A stretch of 9,270 nt of DNA from Rhodospirillales bacterium (GCA_016776525.1 JADHTD010000088.1:1-9270), one strand, 5' to 3'. Positions 1-6,912 are shown, numbered from the stretch's first letter. Numbers and translations are program-made. The notes: generated by a model not told the origin, from the letters alone.

Positions 1-534
1 GGTTCCATCCCGGTCGATGGAGGTCACGAGAAGTTCCCCCGCCCCCAGCTCGACAGCCTGCTGGGCCCAGTCCAGGGCGTCGACGCCGCTGCTTTCCCGT
101 CCGAAATCCGTGTAGGCCTCATAGCGGCCATCGGCATGCCGGATATATTCGATCAGAACAACGATGGTCGACGATCCGAATTTGCGCGACGCCTGGCGGA
201 TCAGGTCCGGGTCTTTGATCGCCGCCGTATTGATCGCCACCTTGTCGGCCCCGGCCCGGAGAACCTCGCGGATATCGTCCAGGGACCGCAGGCCGCCGCC
301 GACCGTCAGCGGGATAAAAATTTCGCTCGCCGTGCGTTCGACAATATGCAGCAGGCTGTTGCGTCCATAGAGGCTGGCGACGGCATCGATATAGATCAGT
401 TCGTCGGCGCCGGCTTCGTAGTAATGGCGGGCAAAGGCCTCCGGTTTGCCAAGCACCCGCAGCCCTTCGAAATGGATGCCTTTGACCAGATTCGGGCCTT
501 TGATCTCAAGCCGGGGAATGATGCGGACGGTCAT
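1..534 (-). CDS. HisF-like imidazole glycerol phosphate synthase cyclase paralog of a sugar-modification cluster (3' part cut off by window edge)
   Basis: The visible 178 residues are the N-terminal two thirds of a (beta/alpha)8 barrel of the HisF family, whose full length is about 250. True HisF takes ammonia from the glutaminase HisH and cyclises PRFAR in histidine synthesis. Paralogs in LPS and flagellin-glycan clusters (WbuZ type) instead pass ammonia, with a HisH-like partner, to a WbpG/PseA-type amidotransferase that forms acetamidino sugars. Visible motifs are RIIPRLEIK (residues 4-12), LVKG (16-19), the phosphate-binding TVGGGLR (77-83) and the second phosphate loop TSIDRDG (171-177). 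The two catalytic Asp of HisF (Asp11 and Asp130 in Thermotoga) align with Glu10 and Glu129. This, with the glycosyltransferase neighbours, argues for the sugar-cluster paralog rather than histidine synthesis. The ATG at 534-532 is the only good start; its nearest purine-rich site (GGAG) lies rather far upstream, about 13 bases. Family call sure; exact role inferred. Confidence 0.9.
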   Translation of the reverse strand, partial: MTVRIIPRLEIKGPNLVKGIHFEGLRVLGKPEAFARHYYEAGADELIYIDAVASLYGRNSLLHIVERTASEIFIPLTVGGGLRSLDDIREVLRAGADKVAINTAAIKDPDLIRQASRKFGSSTIVVLIEYIRHADGRYEAYTDFGRESSGVDALDWAQQAVELGAGELLVTSIDRDGT

Positions 535-664
535 GCGGGAAGCGGGTCTCCGGCCCCTGTCCGGGGCGATTGGTTGCAAGGCGGGCGGCGGCAGTCACCG
601 CCCCGTCCTAAACTTAGTGCCAGAACGTTAAAAAATACTTGTCCCAGGGCCGGTTGGGGCCCCC
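535..664. other. Intergenic gap between the TPR glycosyltransferase and the HisF-like gene
   Basis: This gap of 130 bases, read on the minus strand, is longer than the other gaps in the leftward group, so the HisF-like gene may have its own promoter. I see no convincing sigma-70 pair. A GC-rich hairpin followed by a run of six T lies just past the upstream stop codon and is listed separately as a weak terminator. No open frame in it looks like a gene. Confidence 0.5.
630..662 (-). terminator. Weak terminator-like hairpin after the TPR glycosyltransferase gene
   Basis: On the minus strand, starting two bases after the TAA stop, GGGCC and GGCCC can pair around a six-base loop (662-658 with 651-647). 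A run of six T follows at 635-630, eleven bases beyond the stem. The stem is short and the T run is not adjacent, so it falls short of a classical intrinsic terminator. It could attenuate transcription into the HisF-like gene. Low confidence. Confidence 0.25.
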
Positions 665-3103
665 TTAATCCTGATCGGCAGCCACTTTGGTCAGAAAATC
701 CTGTAAACCCTCAATGGCTTTTTTTCCGTCATAGGCCTTTGCTTTGTTGGCGGCCATACGGGAAACGATCTCGGCGCGCCAGTCGGCATCCTTTCCGAGG
801 CGGGCGGCAATCTCGACATAATCATCCAGCGTCCCGGCGATGGTCTCCTCAACGCCCATCAGGCGCAGGACGCCGCTGGTATAGCGCCCCCGCATCCTGG
901 CATCGGGCAGGGTGACCACCGGTTTATCGAAAGCAACGGCTTCCAGGGTGGTATTGCCGCCGGACCAGCCGATACTGTCCAAAATCACATCGGCGGCCGC
1001 ATTGAGGCCCAAAAACTCATCCTGCGACAGGCGGGCGTGAAAGTAACAAAACTCCTCGATCTTCAAATCCTGTTGCACGAAGGCGGCGCCCAGGCGCTGC
1101 TGGAAGCGTTGGGTAACGGTCTCCGACGGGTTGGCGATAAACCAGATGACGGCGCCCGGATTGGCCCGGCAGAGCCGGGGAAAGACCTCATCGAATTCCG
1201 GGCGCAATTTAAACAGGCTTTGCGGGCAGAGATAGGTGGCCGTGCCTTTCGGGGCCTCCTCGAGTCCGGCCGGTTGCCTGGCCGCCGCCGGGTCCGGTTG
1301 TTCATAACCGATCCCCAGGCCGGGCAGACGCACCAGTTTTTCCGTATAATGGCCGTCTGCGTCCCCGGCCTCTATGGCATCGCTGCTGAGAAAATAGTCC
1401 ATGGACGAAAGCCCGGTCGTCACCGGGTGCCCGTAGGCGCAACATTGCACCGGCGCCAGGCGCAAGGCTGCCGGAACGGTCACCCAGGGGGCCATGCCGA
1501 TATCCGTATAGATCAACACATCCTGGGGGTTGGCCCCGACGGCATAGATCAGTTTATCCGGCGTTTCCAGGCCGCCGATGAAAGTATCCGCACTGGCGGC
1601 GATGGCGTGTGTTTCAGCGTCCTCATAGGTACCGGCGTAAAAAGCCGTCACCTCGAACCGCTGCCGGTCCAGTCCCCGCAGCCAGCCGGAGAAAAGCTTG
1701 CAGACCGTATGGCGGAAGAAATGCGGCGAGACGATCCCCACCCGGATACGGCTGTTGCCGTCGCCCGGCTGGCGTTTCGGCAGTGGCCTTGCCAGATCCG
1801 GATAGGCGGCGGCGGCGATCCTTTCCGCCAAAGCGCCGAGCCGTTTTTGCACGTCGATCAGGTTGCCGCCCTGATAATGCAGATAAAAATTTGAAATACT
1901 GGAAACCGCCCGTACCGCTTCCTCGACAGCCTCGCCGCTTTCCAGCACCAGGTTTTCCAAAAGCTCATCCAGGGCCGACAGCCACTGGGTCTGCCGCTCT
2001 TCGGCTTCCCCGGCGGACTCGTAAAGGATCGGAAAAGTATTGATACGCCCCCATTCGGCCCGCCCGAAACCGGGCTTCCACTCCGCCGCCTCGGTAAACA
2101 CACGGAGCGCCGAGTCCGTATCGCCGATATCCCGATAGGTCAGCCCCAGATTGATCGCCACGTCGTACTGACCGGGTGTAATTTCCAGGGCTTTGCCGAA
2201 ACAACCGGCAGCCTTTTGCAGTTGCCCCTGTTCCTTGAAAAGAATGCCCAGATTGTTATGGGCCTCGGCATGATCCGGATTGAGTTGAAGAGCCTGCTGG
2301 AAACTGAAGATCGCCTCTCTCGTTTTATTGGCGTGGCGCAGGAAATTTCCCAGGTTGTTGTGGACTTCCGCCGATTCCGGGCGCAAGCCCACGGCCCGGT
2401 TGAAAAGAGCTTCTCCTTCTTCAAGGCGTCCGGATTCCTTGAGGATAATGGCCAGCGACGTAATGGCTTCGACCAAATCCGGATTGACCTCGAGGGCCCG
2501 GCGCAAAGTCTCTTCGGCCTGCTCCGTCTCCCCCAGGCGAGATAAAAGCGAGCCCAGTTCCGTCAACGCCGTTTCCGAGCGGGGGTCAATGGCAACGGCC
2601 TTTTTGAGGCTGTCCAAGGCTTCGTCGGTTGCCTGTAAATGGCGCAGGGTCGCCGCCAGTTTCATATGGGCCTGGAAGGAATCCGGCTGCAATGCGGCGA
2701 CTTGGCGGAAGCAATCGGTTGCCTTGTCCGTCTGTTCGTTTTTCAGGTAGGCCAGGCCGAGGTTGTTGAGGGCTTGCAGGTAGTCCGGTTTCAGGTCGAT
2801 GGCCCGCCGGTAGGCGCCGATGGCTTTTTCCGTTTGGCCTTGGGCATCCAGCGCCGCACCGAGGCTGGCATGGTAGGCCGCTTTATCGGGATTAAGAGCA
2901 ATGGCTTTGTTCAGGAAGCGGACGGCGTCGGCGGCATTCCCGATATCGGCGGAGAGGATACCCATGTAATGCAGGGCATCCGCATTTTCCGGTTCCGCGT
3001 CAATCACCCACTGATAAAGGGCTTTGGCTTCCGTCAACTCCCCGGCCCGGTGCCGGGCAAGGGCGGCCTCAAGGGCTTCGGCTGTGTTGGAATAGCGGCT
3101 CAA
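665..3103 (-). CDS. TPR-repeat protein with C-terminal GT41 (SPINDLY/O-GlcNAc transferase-like) glycosyltransferase domain
   Basis: This 812-residue protein has the two-part plan of O-GlcNAc transferases. Residues 7-346 are ten ungapped 34-residue TPR units, several with the Asn ladder (NNLG at 113-116, 249-252, 283-286) that binds peptide backbone in OGT. After a linker (about 347-450) comes a GT-B catalytic half, about 452-805. It carries RVGIVSPHFFRH (454-465), AYGHPVTTG (556-564, like the GYPGTSG region of OGT), the nucleotide-binding LFK (Lys632), ILDSIGWSGGNTTLEA (707-722) and RMRGRYTSG (736-744). It has no signal peptide or membrane segment, so it should be cytoplasmic, transferring a sugar from a nucleotide donor to Ser/Thr of a protein. 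Just downstream of a Maf gene, flagellin is the likely acceptor, as for the TPR-type FlmG of Caulobacter; this is inference. The frame opens with TTG; no ATG or GTG lies between the upstream in-frame TAA and residue 1, so the start is less certain than the frame. Confidence 0.9.
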   Translation of the reverse strand: MSRYSNTAEALEAALARHRAGELTEAKALYQWVIDAEPENADALHYMGILSADIGNAADAVRFLNKAIALNPDKAAYHASLGAALDAQGQTEKAIGAYRRAIDLKPDYLQALNNLGLAYLKNEQTDKATDCFRQVAALQPDSFQAHMKLAATLRHLQATDEALDSLKKAVAIDPRSETALTELGSLLSRLGETEQAEETLRRALEVNPDLVEAITSLAIILKESGRLEEGEALFNRAVGLRPESAEVHNNLGNFLRHANKTREAIFSFQQALQLNPDHAEAHNNLGILFKEQGQLQKAAGCFGKALEITPGQYDVAINLGLTYRDIGDTDSALRVFTEAAEWKPGFGRAEWGRINTFPILYESAGEAEERQTQWLSALDELLENLVLESGEAVEEAVRAVSSISNFYLHYQGGNLIDVQKRLGALAERIAAAAYPDLARPLPKRQPGDGNSRIRVGIVSPHFFRHTVCKLFSGWLRGLDRQRFEVTAFYAGTYEDAETHAIAASADTFIGGLETPDKLIYAVGANPQDVLIYTDIGMAPWVTVPAALRLAPVQCCAYGHPVTTGLSSMDYFLSSDAIEAGDADGHYTEKLVRLPGLGIGYEQPDPAAARQPAGLEEAPKGTATYLCPQSLFKLRPEFDEVFPRLCRANPGAVIWFIANPSETVTQRFQQRLGAAFVQQDLKIEEFCYFHARLSQDEFLGLNAAADVILDSIGWSGGNTTLEAVAFDKPVVTLPDARMRGRYTSGVLRLMGVEETIAGTLDDYVEIAARLGKDADWRAEIVSRMAANKAKAYDGKKAIEGLQDFLTKVAADQD
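2066..3085 (-). repeat. Ten tandem TPR-coding units, 102-base period
   Basis: Residues 7-346 of the TPR glycosyltransferase divide without any insertion into ten units of 34 residues. Each has the TPR pattern of small residues at 8 and 20 (typically LG...A), then an A-x-x-x-Y/F-x-x-A/V helix ending in a P near position 32. At DNA level the units are degenerate, so this is a protein repeat with a 102-base period rather than a recent tandem duplication. The units ending in NPDH, TPGQ and HNNLG-containing units 8 and 9 are the most alike. Confidence 0.85.
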
Positions 3104-3143
3104 AACCTCAATCCAGTAAATCGTTTATGGCCGGATCCGGCCT
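3104..3143 (-). other. Short linker with a perfect 14-base palindrome between the Maf and TPR glycosyltransferase genes
   Basis: Forty bases separate the TGA of the Maf gene from the TTG of the next gene. They begin with the perfect palindrome GGCCGGATCCGGCC (3129-3142), able to form a five-pair hairpin with a GATC loop one base after the stop. No T run follows, so it is not an intrinsic terminator. It could protect mRNA ends or slow ribosomes between the two genes. A GAGG lies only two bases before the TTG start, closer than usual for a Shine-Dalgarno site. Confidence 0.5.
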
Positions 3144-5105
3144 TCATTTGGGACCGTCTTCCAAGGTGGCGGCAATGGTTTGCTCAAATATGGCCTTACC
3201 GTTTTCGCACATTTCCTGCAGGGCCGCGGTGTATTCACCAATAAAAGCGTCCAGAACCTGGCCGCGGATTTTCCGGTCGTTGATCCGGCACAGGAAATAC
3301 TGCGCCAATTGCGCCAATCCAAGCATGGACCCGGCAAGCATCGACGGCACCCCCCGATAGTCTTCACGCGCCTTGCCGGCAAACGCCTTGACCCGCCGGA
3401 AGAAAGGCCCGAAATCCTGGTCCTCAACGCGGGCCGCCTGTAACAGGCCTGCCATATCCCCGGCAAAGTCATCCCAGGCGGCGGTCATCGCTTCGAGGTC
3501 CTGATCTTGCAGGTAGCTTCCTGCGGCATAGGCCTGGGTTTTCGATTGCAGGTCCTGGGCAACTGCCTGCTTATCCAGGTCCGGGTAATCCAGTTTCAAG
3601 TCGGCCTGCAACAGGGGATGCGCCCCCTGGATCAAGGCCCCGTCACTGCAATTAAAGGCCGTCATGTCATAAAGGCCGATAATCTGTTCGAACATGGAAC
3701 GGCTCCACTCGAAACTGGAGTTGGTCTCCACCGTGCCGCCGAAATTGGCTGGCGCGGTGAATTCATACTCCACCACCTTGGGGCCTGCGTATTGTTCATT
3801 GGTGAAATAATGGGTCTGCTCTGAATGATGGGCTTCCCCGGGCTTGCTGCCGCAATCGCAACCGAACAGAAAGACGTTCCGGAAACCCAGCGTGGCCGCC
3901 ACGGTCAACGCCGTATTGGCGGCAAAGGGGCCGATGCCTTCGATCATTTTTCGGCCGCCGCCGAAGATGCGGGTCGAACTAACGCTGTCGCGGAAAAAGA
4001 GGTAATGCTCGTCGAAAAGCTCGAGGACTCCCGGGTCGACGGTCGCCGAGGCAATCAGGGGAATGCCCTGGAAGGTGTCCGATTCAAGCTCCAGGGCTTC
4101 CTTGATGTAGCGCAGCCGCTCAGAGGTAAACGGCAGGTTTTCCTTCTCGACGTGGTAATCCGGTTTGATGCCGTTGGCCAGCAGCACCTGCAACGACGAA
4201 CTCGATGAAATGATGATGGCCTTGTCCCGGTAGCGCGAGACGGTTTCGATGGTCTGATCGATCGACGGACCGGAAGCGACGATAAAAACCGGTTCCGGGC
4301 GCAGCGGCTGGCGGGCGCCGTCCAGATAGCGGAATTTCCGGTCGGTAAAATTCCGGGTCAGGTTGGTGACCATCATCACTTCGTCTTCGTAATACCCCCG
4401 GGCAATGGTCAGCATCGCCGCCTGCACCCGGAAATCGTTGCGGATTTGCAGGCTCACCGAGGTCCGGTAATGAAGGAAGATATAGCAGCCGTCGATAAAC
4501 GGCACGCCGTGCCCTTGGACGACCTTAACGGCGGCGCTGATCGCCGCCTTGGGGTCGTCTTCGGCGATAAGATCGAGGCTACACCCCACCTCATCGCACA
4601 ACCCTTTGACGGCGGACCAGTCGGTGGCGTGCAGGGATTGCAAAAGGAATTCGTGGATCGGCTCTATGACCAGGACATGCCGGGGCCGGGTCCGCTCAAT
4701 CAATTCCGCCAAGTGCAGGCCCAAGCCGACGCCGATGACAACCAGCAACCCGACGTCTTCTTCCGGGGCTTCCGGCAAGGCCTCGATGCCATGCCCGGCG
4801 ATCGTCTCCTTAAGGAATTTCAACAAGCGCGCCGAATAGTCCGAATGCAGGTTGCTTTCGTCGGGTTCGTTGATGAAAATCCGTTCCGGCGTCTCGAAGA
4901 ACTGATCCAGTTGCTGGCGGACAAAATCCTCGCCATCCATCTTGTAGAGCCGCCCCGCCCCCAAATCGATATCGGCTGCCTTGTCCCCGTCCCAGACAAT
5001 GGACGAAAGCGGCTCCCCGACGGCTCGGACGGTTTCATAAACCTCCGGAAAATTTTCCCGCAACAGGGTCAGGTTTTTTTCATATAGGGGGCTGGTCGTC
5101 ATCAC
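3144..5105 (-). CDS. Maf-family (DUF115/MptE-like) motility-associated glycosyltransferase
   Basis: The product has 653 residues, in the normal range for Maf proteins. These are cytoplasmic enzymes that transfer nonulosonic acids (pseudaminic or legionaminic acid from the CMP sugar) to flagellin Ser/Thr before export; a Maf of Magnetospirillum magneticum has a known structure. In the sequence, an N-terminal region carries a Rossmann-like turn IGVGLGLHLAELIE (124-137) and ends a strand with VLVIEPIHEF (144-153). The central DUF115 core opens with the signature PVFIVASGPSID (272-283), continues with a Ser-rich strand (IIISSSSSL, 297-305) and HVEKEN (318-323), and closes with AANTALTVAATLGFRNVFLFGCD (395-417). 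The rest is a mostly helical C-terminal part with no signal peptide. The start is either GTG (5105, nine bases from an AGGA at 5118-5115) or the adjacent ATG (5102). It is first in the leftward operon. Donor sugar and acceptor are inferred from the family. Confidence 0.9.
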   Translation of the reverse strand: MMTTSPLYEKNLTLLRENFPEVYETVRAVGEPLSSIVWDGDKAADIDLGAGRLYKMDGEDFVRQQLDQFFETPERIFINEPDESNLHSDYSARLLKFLKETIAGHGIEALPEAPEEDVGLLVVIGVGLGLHLAELIERTRPRHVLVIEPIHEFLLQSLHATDWSAVKGLCDEVGCSLDLIAEDDPKAAISAAVKVVQGHGVPFIDGCYIFLHYRTSVSLQIRNDFRVQAAMLTIARGYYEDEVMMVTNLTRNFTDRKFRYLDGARQPLRPEPVFIVASGPSIDQTIETVSRYRDKAIIISSSSSLQVLLANGIKPDYHVEKENLPFTSERLRYIKEALELESDTFQGIPLIASATVDPGVLELFDEHYLFFRDSVSSTRIFGGGRKMIEGIGPFAANTALTVAATLGFRNVFLFGCDCGSKPGEAHHSEQTHYFTNEQYAGPKVVEYEFTAPANFGGTVETNSSFEWSRSMFEQIIGLYDMTAFNCSDGALIQGAHPLLQADLKLDYPDLDKQAVAQDLQSKTQAYAAGSYLQDQDLEAMTAAWDDFAGDMAGLLQAARVEDQDFGPFFRRVKAFAGKAREDYRGVPSMLAGSMLGLAQLAQYFLCRINDRKIRGQVLDAFIGEYTAALQEMCENGKAIFEQTIAATLEDGPK

Positions 5106-5126
5106 CGGGTCTCGTCCTAAAAATCC

Positions 5127-5147
5127 ATGTGGTTATTTATTCCACAT
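5127..5147. promoter_or_regulatory. Inverted repeat, candidate operator upstream of the Maf gene
   Basis: ATGTGG (5127-5132) and CCACAT (5142-5147) form a perfect six-base inverted repeat around a nine-base all-A/T spacer. The half-site spacing of about 15 bases centre to centre and the AT-rich middle suit a dimeric regulator. As RNA it would be a weak hairpin in the Maf leader, 22 bases before the GTG. The function is inferred; one such repeat could arise by chance. Confidence 0.35.
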
Positions 5148-5179
5148 CATTGTCTCTAAACGGTTAAATTTCCAGGCGG

Positions 5180-5209
5180 TTCGCATAGCGCCGCCATAGC
5201 ATGTATGAT
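5180..5209 (+). promoter_or_regulatory. Candidate sigma-70-type promoter for the rightward operon
   Basis: TATGAT at 5204-5209 matches five of six bases of the -10 consensus, and TTCGCA at 5180-5185 matches four of six of the -35 consensus, with an 18-base spacer. Transcription would begin near 5216, giving a leader of about 50 bases before the ATG at 5265. It is the best pair I found by eye in this gap, not a scored prediction. Confidence 0.35.
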
Positions 5210-5212
5210 AGC
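5185..5212 (+). repeat. Three ATAGC direct repeats at roughly one helical turn
   Basis: ATAGC occurs at 5185-5189, 5196-5200 and 5208-5212, so successive copies are 11 and 12 bases apart. The first two share the longer form CATAGC, and the first and third are followed by G. The repeats lie within the candidate -35/-10 spacer and overlap the -10, so a bound protein would affect the rightward promoter. Short repeats such as these may be chance. Confidence 0.35.
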
Positions 5213-5264
5213 GTTTCCGTCGCCAATCGAGTGAAAAACAAGCCCTTGGACAGCCCATTTAGCC

Positions 5265-5885
5265 ATGCATATTGGCCTTGATCTTGATAATACCATCGTC
5301 ATCTATGATTCCGTTTTTTTGAAGACGGCCAAGCAAACGGGCCTGCTTGCGGAAACCTTCGATGGGAGCAAAAAGGACCTCCGGGACGCCATCCGCCGGC
5401 TTGAGGACGGTGAAACCGAATGGCAGCGCCTGCAAGGCCAGGTCTATGGCGCGCATATGAAAGAGGCGGAAATCGCCGACGGCGTTGCCGAATTTCTCAA
5501 AGCCTGCCGGGCGGGCGGCCATTCCGTGAGCATCATCAGCCACAAAACGGTACACGGGCATTTCGACCCGCAGAAAATCAATTTGCGGGACGCCGCCCTG
5601 GATTGGCTGCAAGCGCAGGGCTTTTTCGATCCGCAGGGTTTCGGGCTGACCCCCGGTGAGGTCGCTTTCGAAGACACCCGGGCCGATAAAATCCGCCGCA
5701 TCGCCGCCTCGGGCTGCACGCTGTTCATAGACGACCTGACCGAAGTCCTGGAAGACGCCGCCTTCCCCGCAGGCGTCGAACGCTTACTCTACGCCCCCGG
5801 CGGCGAGGTCCCCACCCGGGACGGAATCCGGGCCTTCCGGTCATGGCGGGACCTGCAAGAAGCGGTGTTCGGCAATGACGACTGA
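5265..5885 (+). CDS. HAD-superfamily hydrolase (probable sugar-phosphate phosphatase)
   Basis: The product is 206 residues and has all four HAD motifs. Motif I is LDLDNT (5-10), with nucleophile Asp6 and acid/base Asp8. Motif II is SIISHKT (89-95), with Ser92. Motif III is Lys142 in DKIRRI. Motif IV is FIDDL (154-158), with Asp156/Asp157 for Mg2+. The region between motifs I and II (about 15-75) is helical and is likely a small C1-type cap. Such enzymes usually hydrolyse phosphate monoesters, but the substrate cannot be read from the sequence. It is the first gene of the rightward operon and overlaps the next gene, a phosphotransferase, by 11 bases, so the two probably act in the same pathway. 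The ATG at 5265 begins directly with the motif I strand (MHIGLDLDNT), so no residues are missing, though no strong ribosome binding site precedes it. Confidence 0.85.
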   Translation: MHIGLDLDNTIVIYDSVFLKTAKQTGLLAETFDGSKKDLRDAIRRLEDGETEWQRLQGQVYGAHMKEAEIADGVAEFLKACRAGGHSVSIISHKTVHGHFDPQKINLRDAALDWLQAQGFFDPQGFGLTPGEVAFEDTRADKIRRIAASGCTLFIDDLTEVLEDAAFPAGVERLLYAPGGEVPTRDGIRAFRSWRDLQEAVFGNDD

Positions 5886-6912
5886 GTTTAGCCCCGGTTC
5901 GGTCAGGAGCACCGCCGAACGGCTGTGCGGCGAAAGCGTCATTTCGGCCGATCCGGTCAGCGGCAGCGGCAACAACCGGGTCTACCGGGTTGAGGGGGCA
6001 AGCGGGCTTTATGCCCTTAAACTCTATCCGCCCCAGGATGACGACCCCCGGGACCGGCTGGGCACGGAATTCACGGCGCTCCAGTTCCTGACGGCACAGG
6101 GGCCGACCTCCGTTCCAGAACCCTTGGCCCGCGACACTGAAAACAACGCCGCCCTTTACCAATGGATTGACGGCGACCCCATAACTGAGCCGGACGATGG
6201 GGACATCGGTGCCGCCGTCGAATTTGTCGCCGCCCTGAAAAAATTATCCCGTAGAAAAGAAGCCCAAGCCCTGCCCCCGGCGTCGGAAGCCTGCCTGTCG
6301 GCCCGGGACATCATCGTTCAAATCTCAGGCCGCCTGCAAAGGCTTGAAGGCATCGCCGGGCCGGATACCGCCCTGCAAGCCTTCCTGGCGGATGATTTCA
6401 GCCCCGTTTTCGCCGACTCCACGGAACAGGCTGGGGACGACTATGAAAGGCAAGGCCTCGGCCTCGAAACACCCCTTGATCGACGATTGCGCATACTCAG
6501 TCCGTCGGATTTCGGTTTTCACAATGCCCTCAGGCAGCAAAACGAGGCCTGTATTTTCCTGGATTTCGAGTATTTCGGCTGGGATGACCCGGTAAAACTG
6601 GCTTGTGACTTCCTTTTACACCCCGGCATGGCCCTCAACCGGGACCAGAGCCGCCGGTTTGCCGTGGAAATTCTGGAAACATTCAAATCCGACAACAGCT
6701 TCCCCTTTCGTTTCAATGTGCTATACTCTCTTTTCGCCCTTCGTTGGTGCCTGATTCTGCTCAATGAATACCTGCCGGAACGATGGGCGCGCCGGAAAAT
6801 AGCCGGCAAATATGACGACCAGAAGCAAGCGCAAGAAATGCAATTGCAGAAAGCGCGGGATTTGCTCCGCGTTACCGTTAAGAGCCGTGGGAGAAACCCA
6901 TATGGCAATTAA
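5875..6912 (+). CDS. APH/choline-kinase-fold phosphotransferase with atypical catalytic loop
   Basis: The product is 345 residues with the eukaryotic-kinase-like fold of the aminoglycoside phosphotransferase/choline kinase family. A glycine-rich loop SGSGNNRVYRV (29-39) leads to the ATP-binding lysine in YALKLY (Lys49), and QWIDGDPI (96-103) marks the hinge region. The catalytic loop reads SPSDFGFHN (209-217), with Asp212 and Asn217 in the normal places but Pro-Ser replacing the usual His-Gly. The metal-binding segment is FLDFEYFGWDDP (228-239), with Asp230. It should phosphorylate a small molecule, probably a sugar or amino alcohol; antibiotic resistance is unlikely in this setting. The ATG at 5875 overlaps the HAD gene by 11 bases, and the 3' end overlaps the transketolase gene by 11, which implies co-translation. 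A phosphatase and a kinase side by side suggests processing of one phosphorylated intermediate; that is inference. Confidence 0.8.
   Translation: MTTEFSPGSVRSTAERLCGESVISADPVSGSGNNRVYRVEGASGLYALKLYPPQDDDPRDRLGTEFTALQFLTAQGPTSVPEPLARDTENNAALYQWIDGDPITEPDDGDIGAAVEFVAALKKLSRRKEAQALPPASEACLSARDIIVQISGRLQRLEGIAGPDTALQAFLADDFSPVFADSTEQAGDDYERQGLGLETPLDRRLRILSPSDFGFHNALRQQNEACIFLDFEYFGWDDPVKLACDFLLHPGMALNRDQSRRFAVEILETFKSDNSFPFRFNVLYSLFALRWCLILLNEYLPERWARRKIAGKYDDQKQAQEMQLQKARDLLRVTVKSRGRNPYGN

Larger units (their letters stand above)
5106..5264. promoter_or_regulatory. Divergent regulatory gap between the two operons
   Basis: This 159-base gap separates the starts of two divergent gene groups and must hold promoters for both. 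Its left half (about 5111-5180) is clearly AT-richer than the coding DNA around it. It contains an inverted repeat (5127-5147), a candidate plus-strand promoter (5180-5209) and three spaced ATAGC repeats (5185-5212), each listed separately. No small gene is apparent. No clear Shine-Dalgarno site precedes the plus-strand ATG at 5265. Confidence 0.7.

Noticed and set aside
605..622. Possible sigma-54 promoter (TGGCAC on the minus strand) before the HisF-like gene
   Set aside because: The -24-like element is present but the -12 GC is missing at the required spacing.
136..915. Plus-strand open frame of 259 codons spanning the HisF-like gene, the gap and the end of the TPR gene
   Set aside because: It crosses two real minus-strand genes; its Arg/Pro-rich low-quality composition is typical of a shadow frame.
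1037..1894. Plus-strand open frame of 285 codons
   Set aside because: It lies wholly opposite the GT41 catalytic half, which has clear family motifs; the plus-strand product shows none and is a codon-bias shadow.
4446..5087. Plus-strand open frame of 213 codons
   Set aside because: It lies opposite the N-terminal part of the Maf gene and has no recognisable motif or ribosome-binding site.
5150..5190. Possible sigma-28 flagellar promoter (TAAA with 15-base spacer) in the divergent gap
   Set aside because: The downstream element, GCGGTTCG, matches GCCGATAA poorly.
6812..6901. Longer N-terminus for the transketolase N-terminal subunit from the ATG at 6812
   Set aside because: The extra 30 residues are encoded inside the phosphotransferase gene, are Arg/Lys/Cys-rich and unlike the family, and the ATG at 6902 has a well-placed GGGAG.
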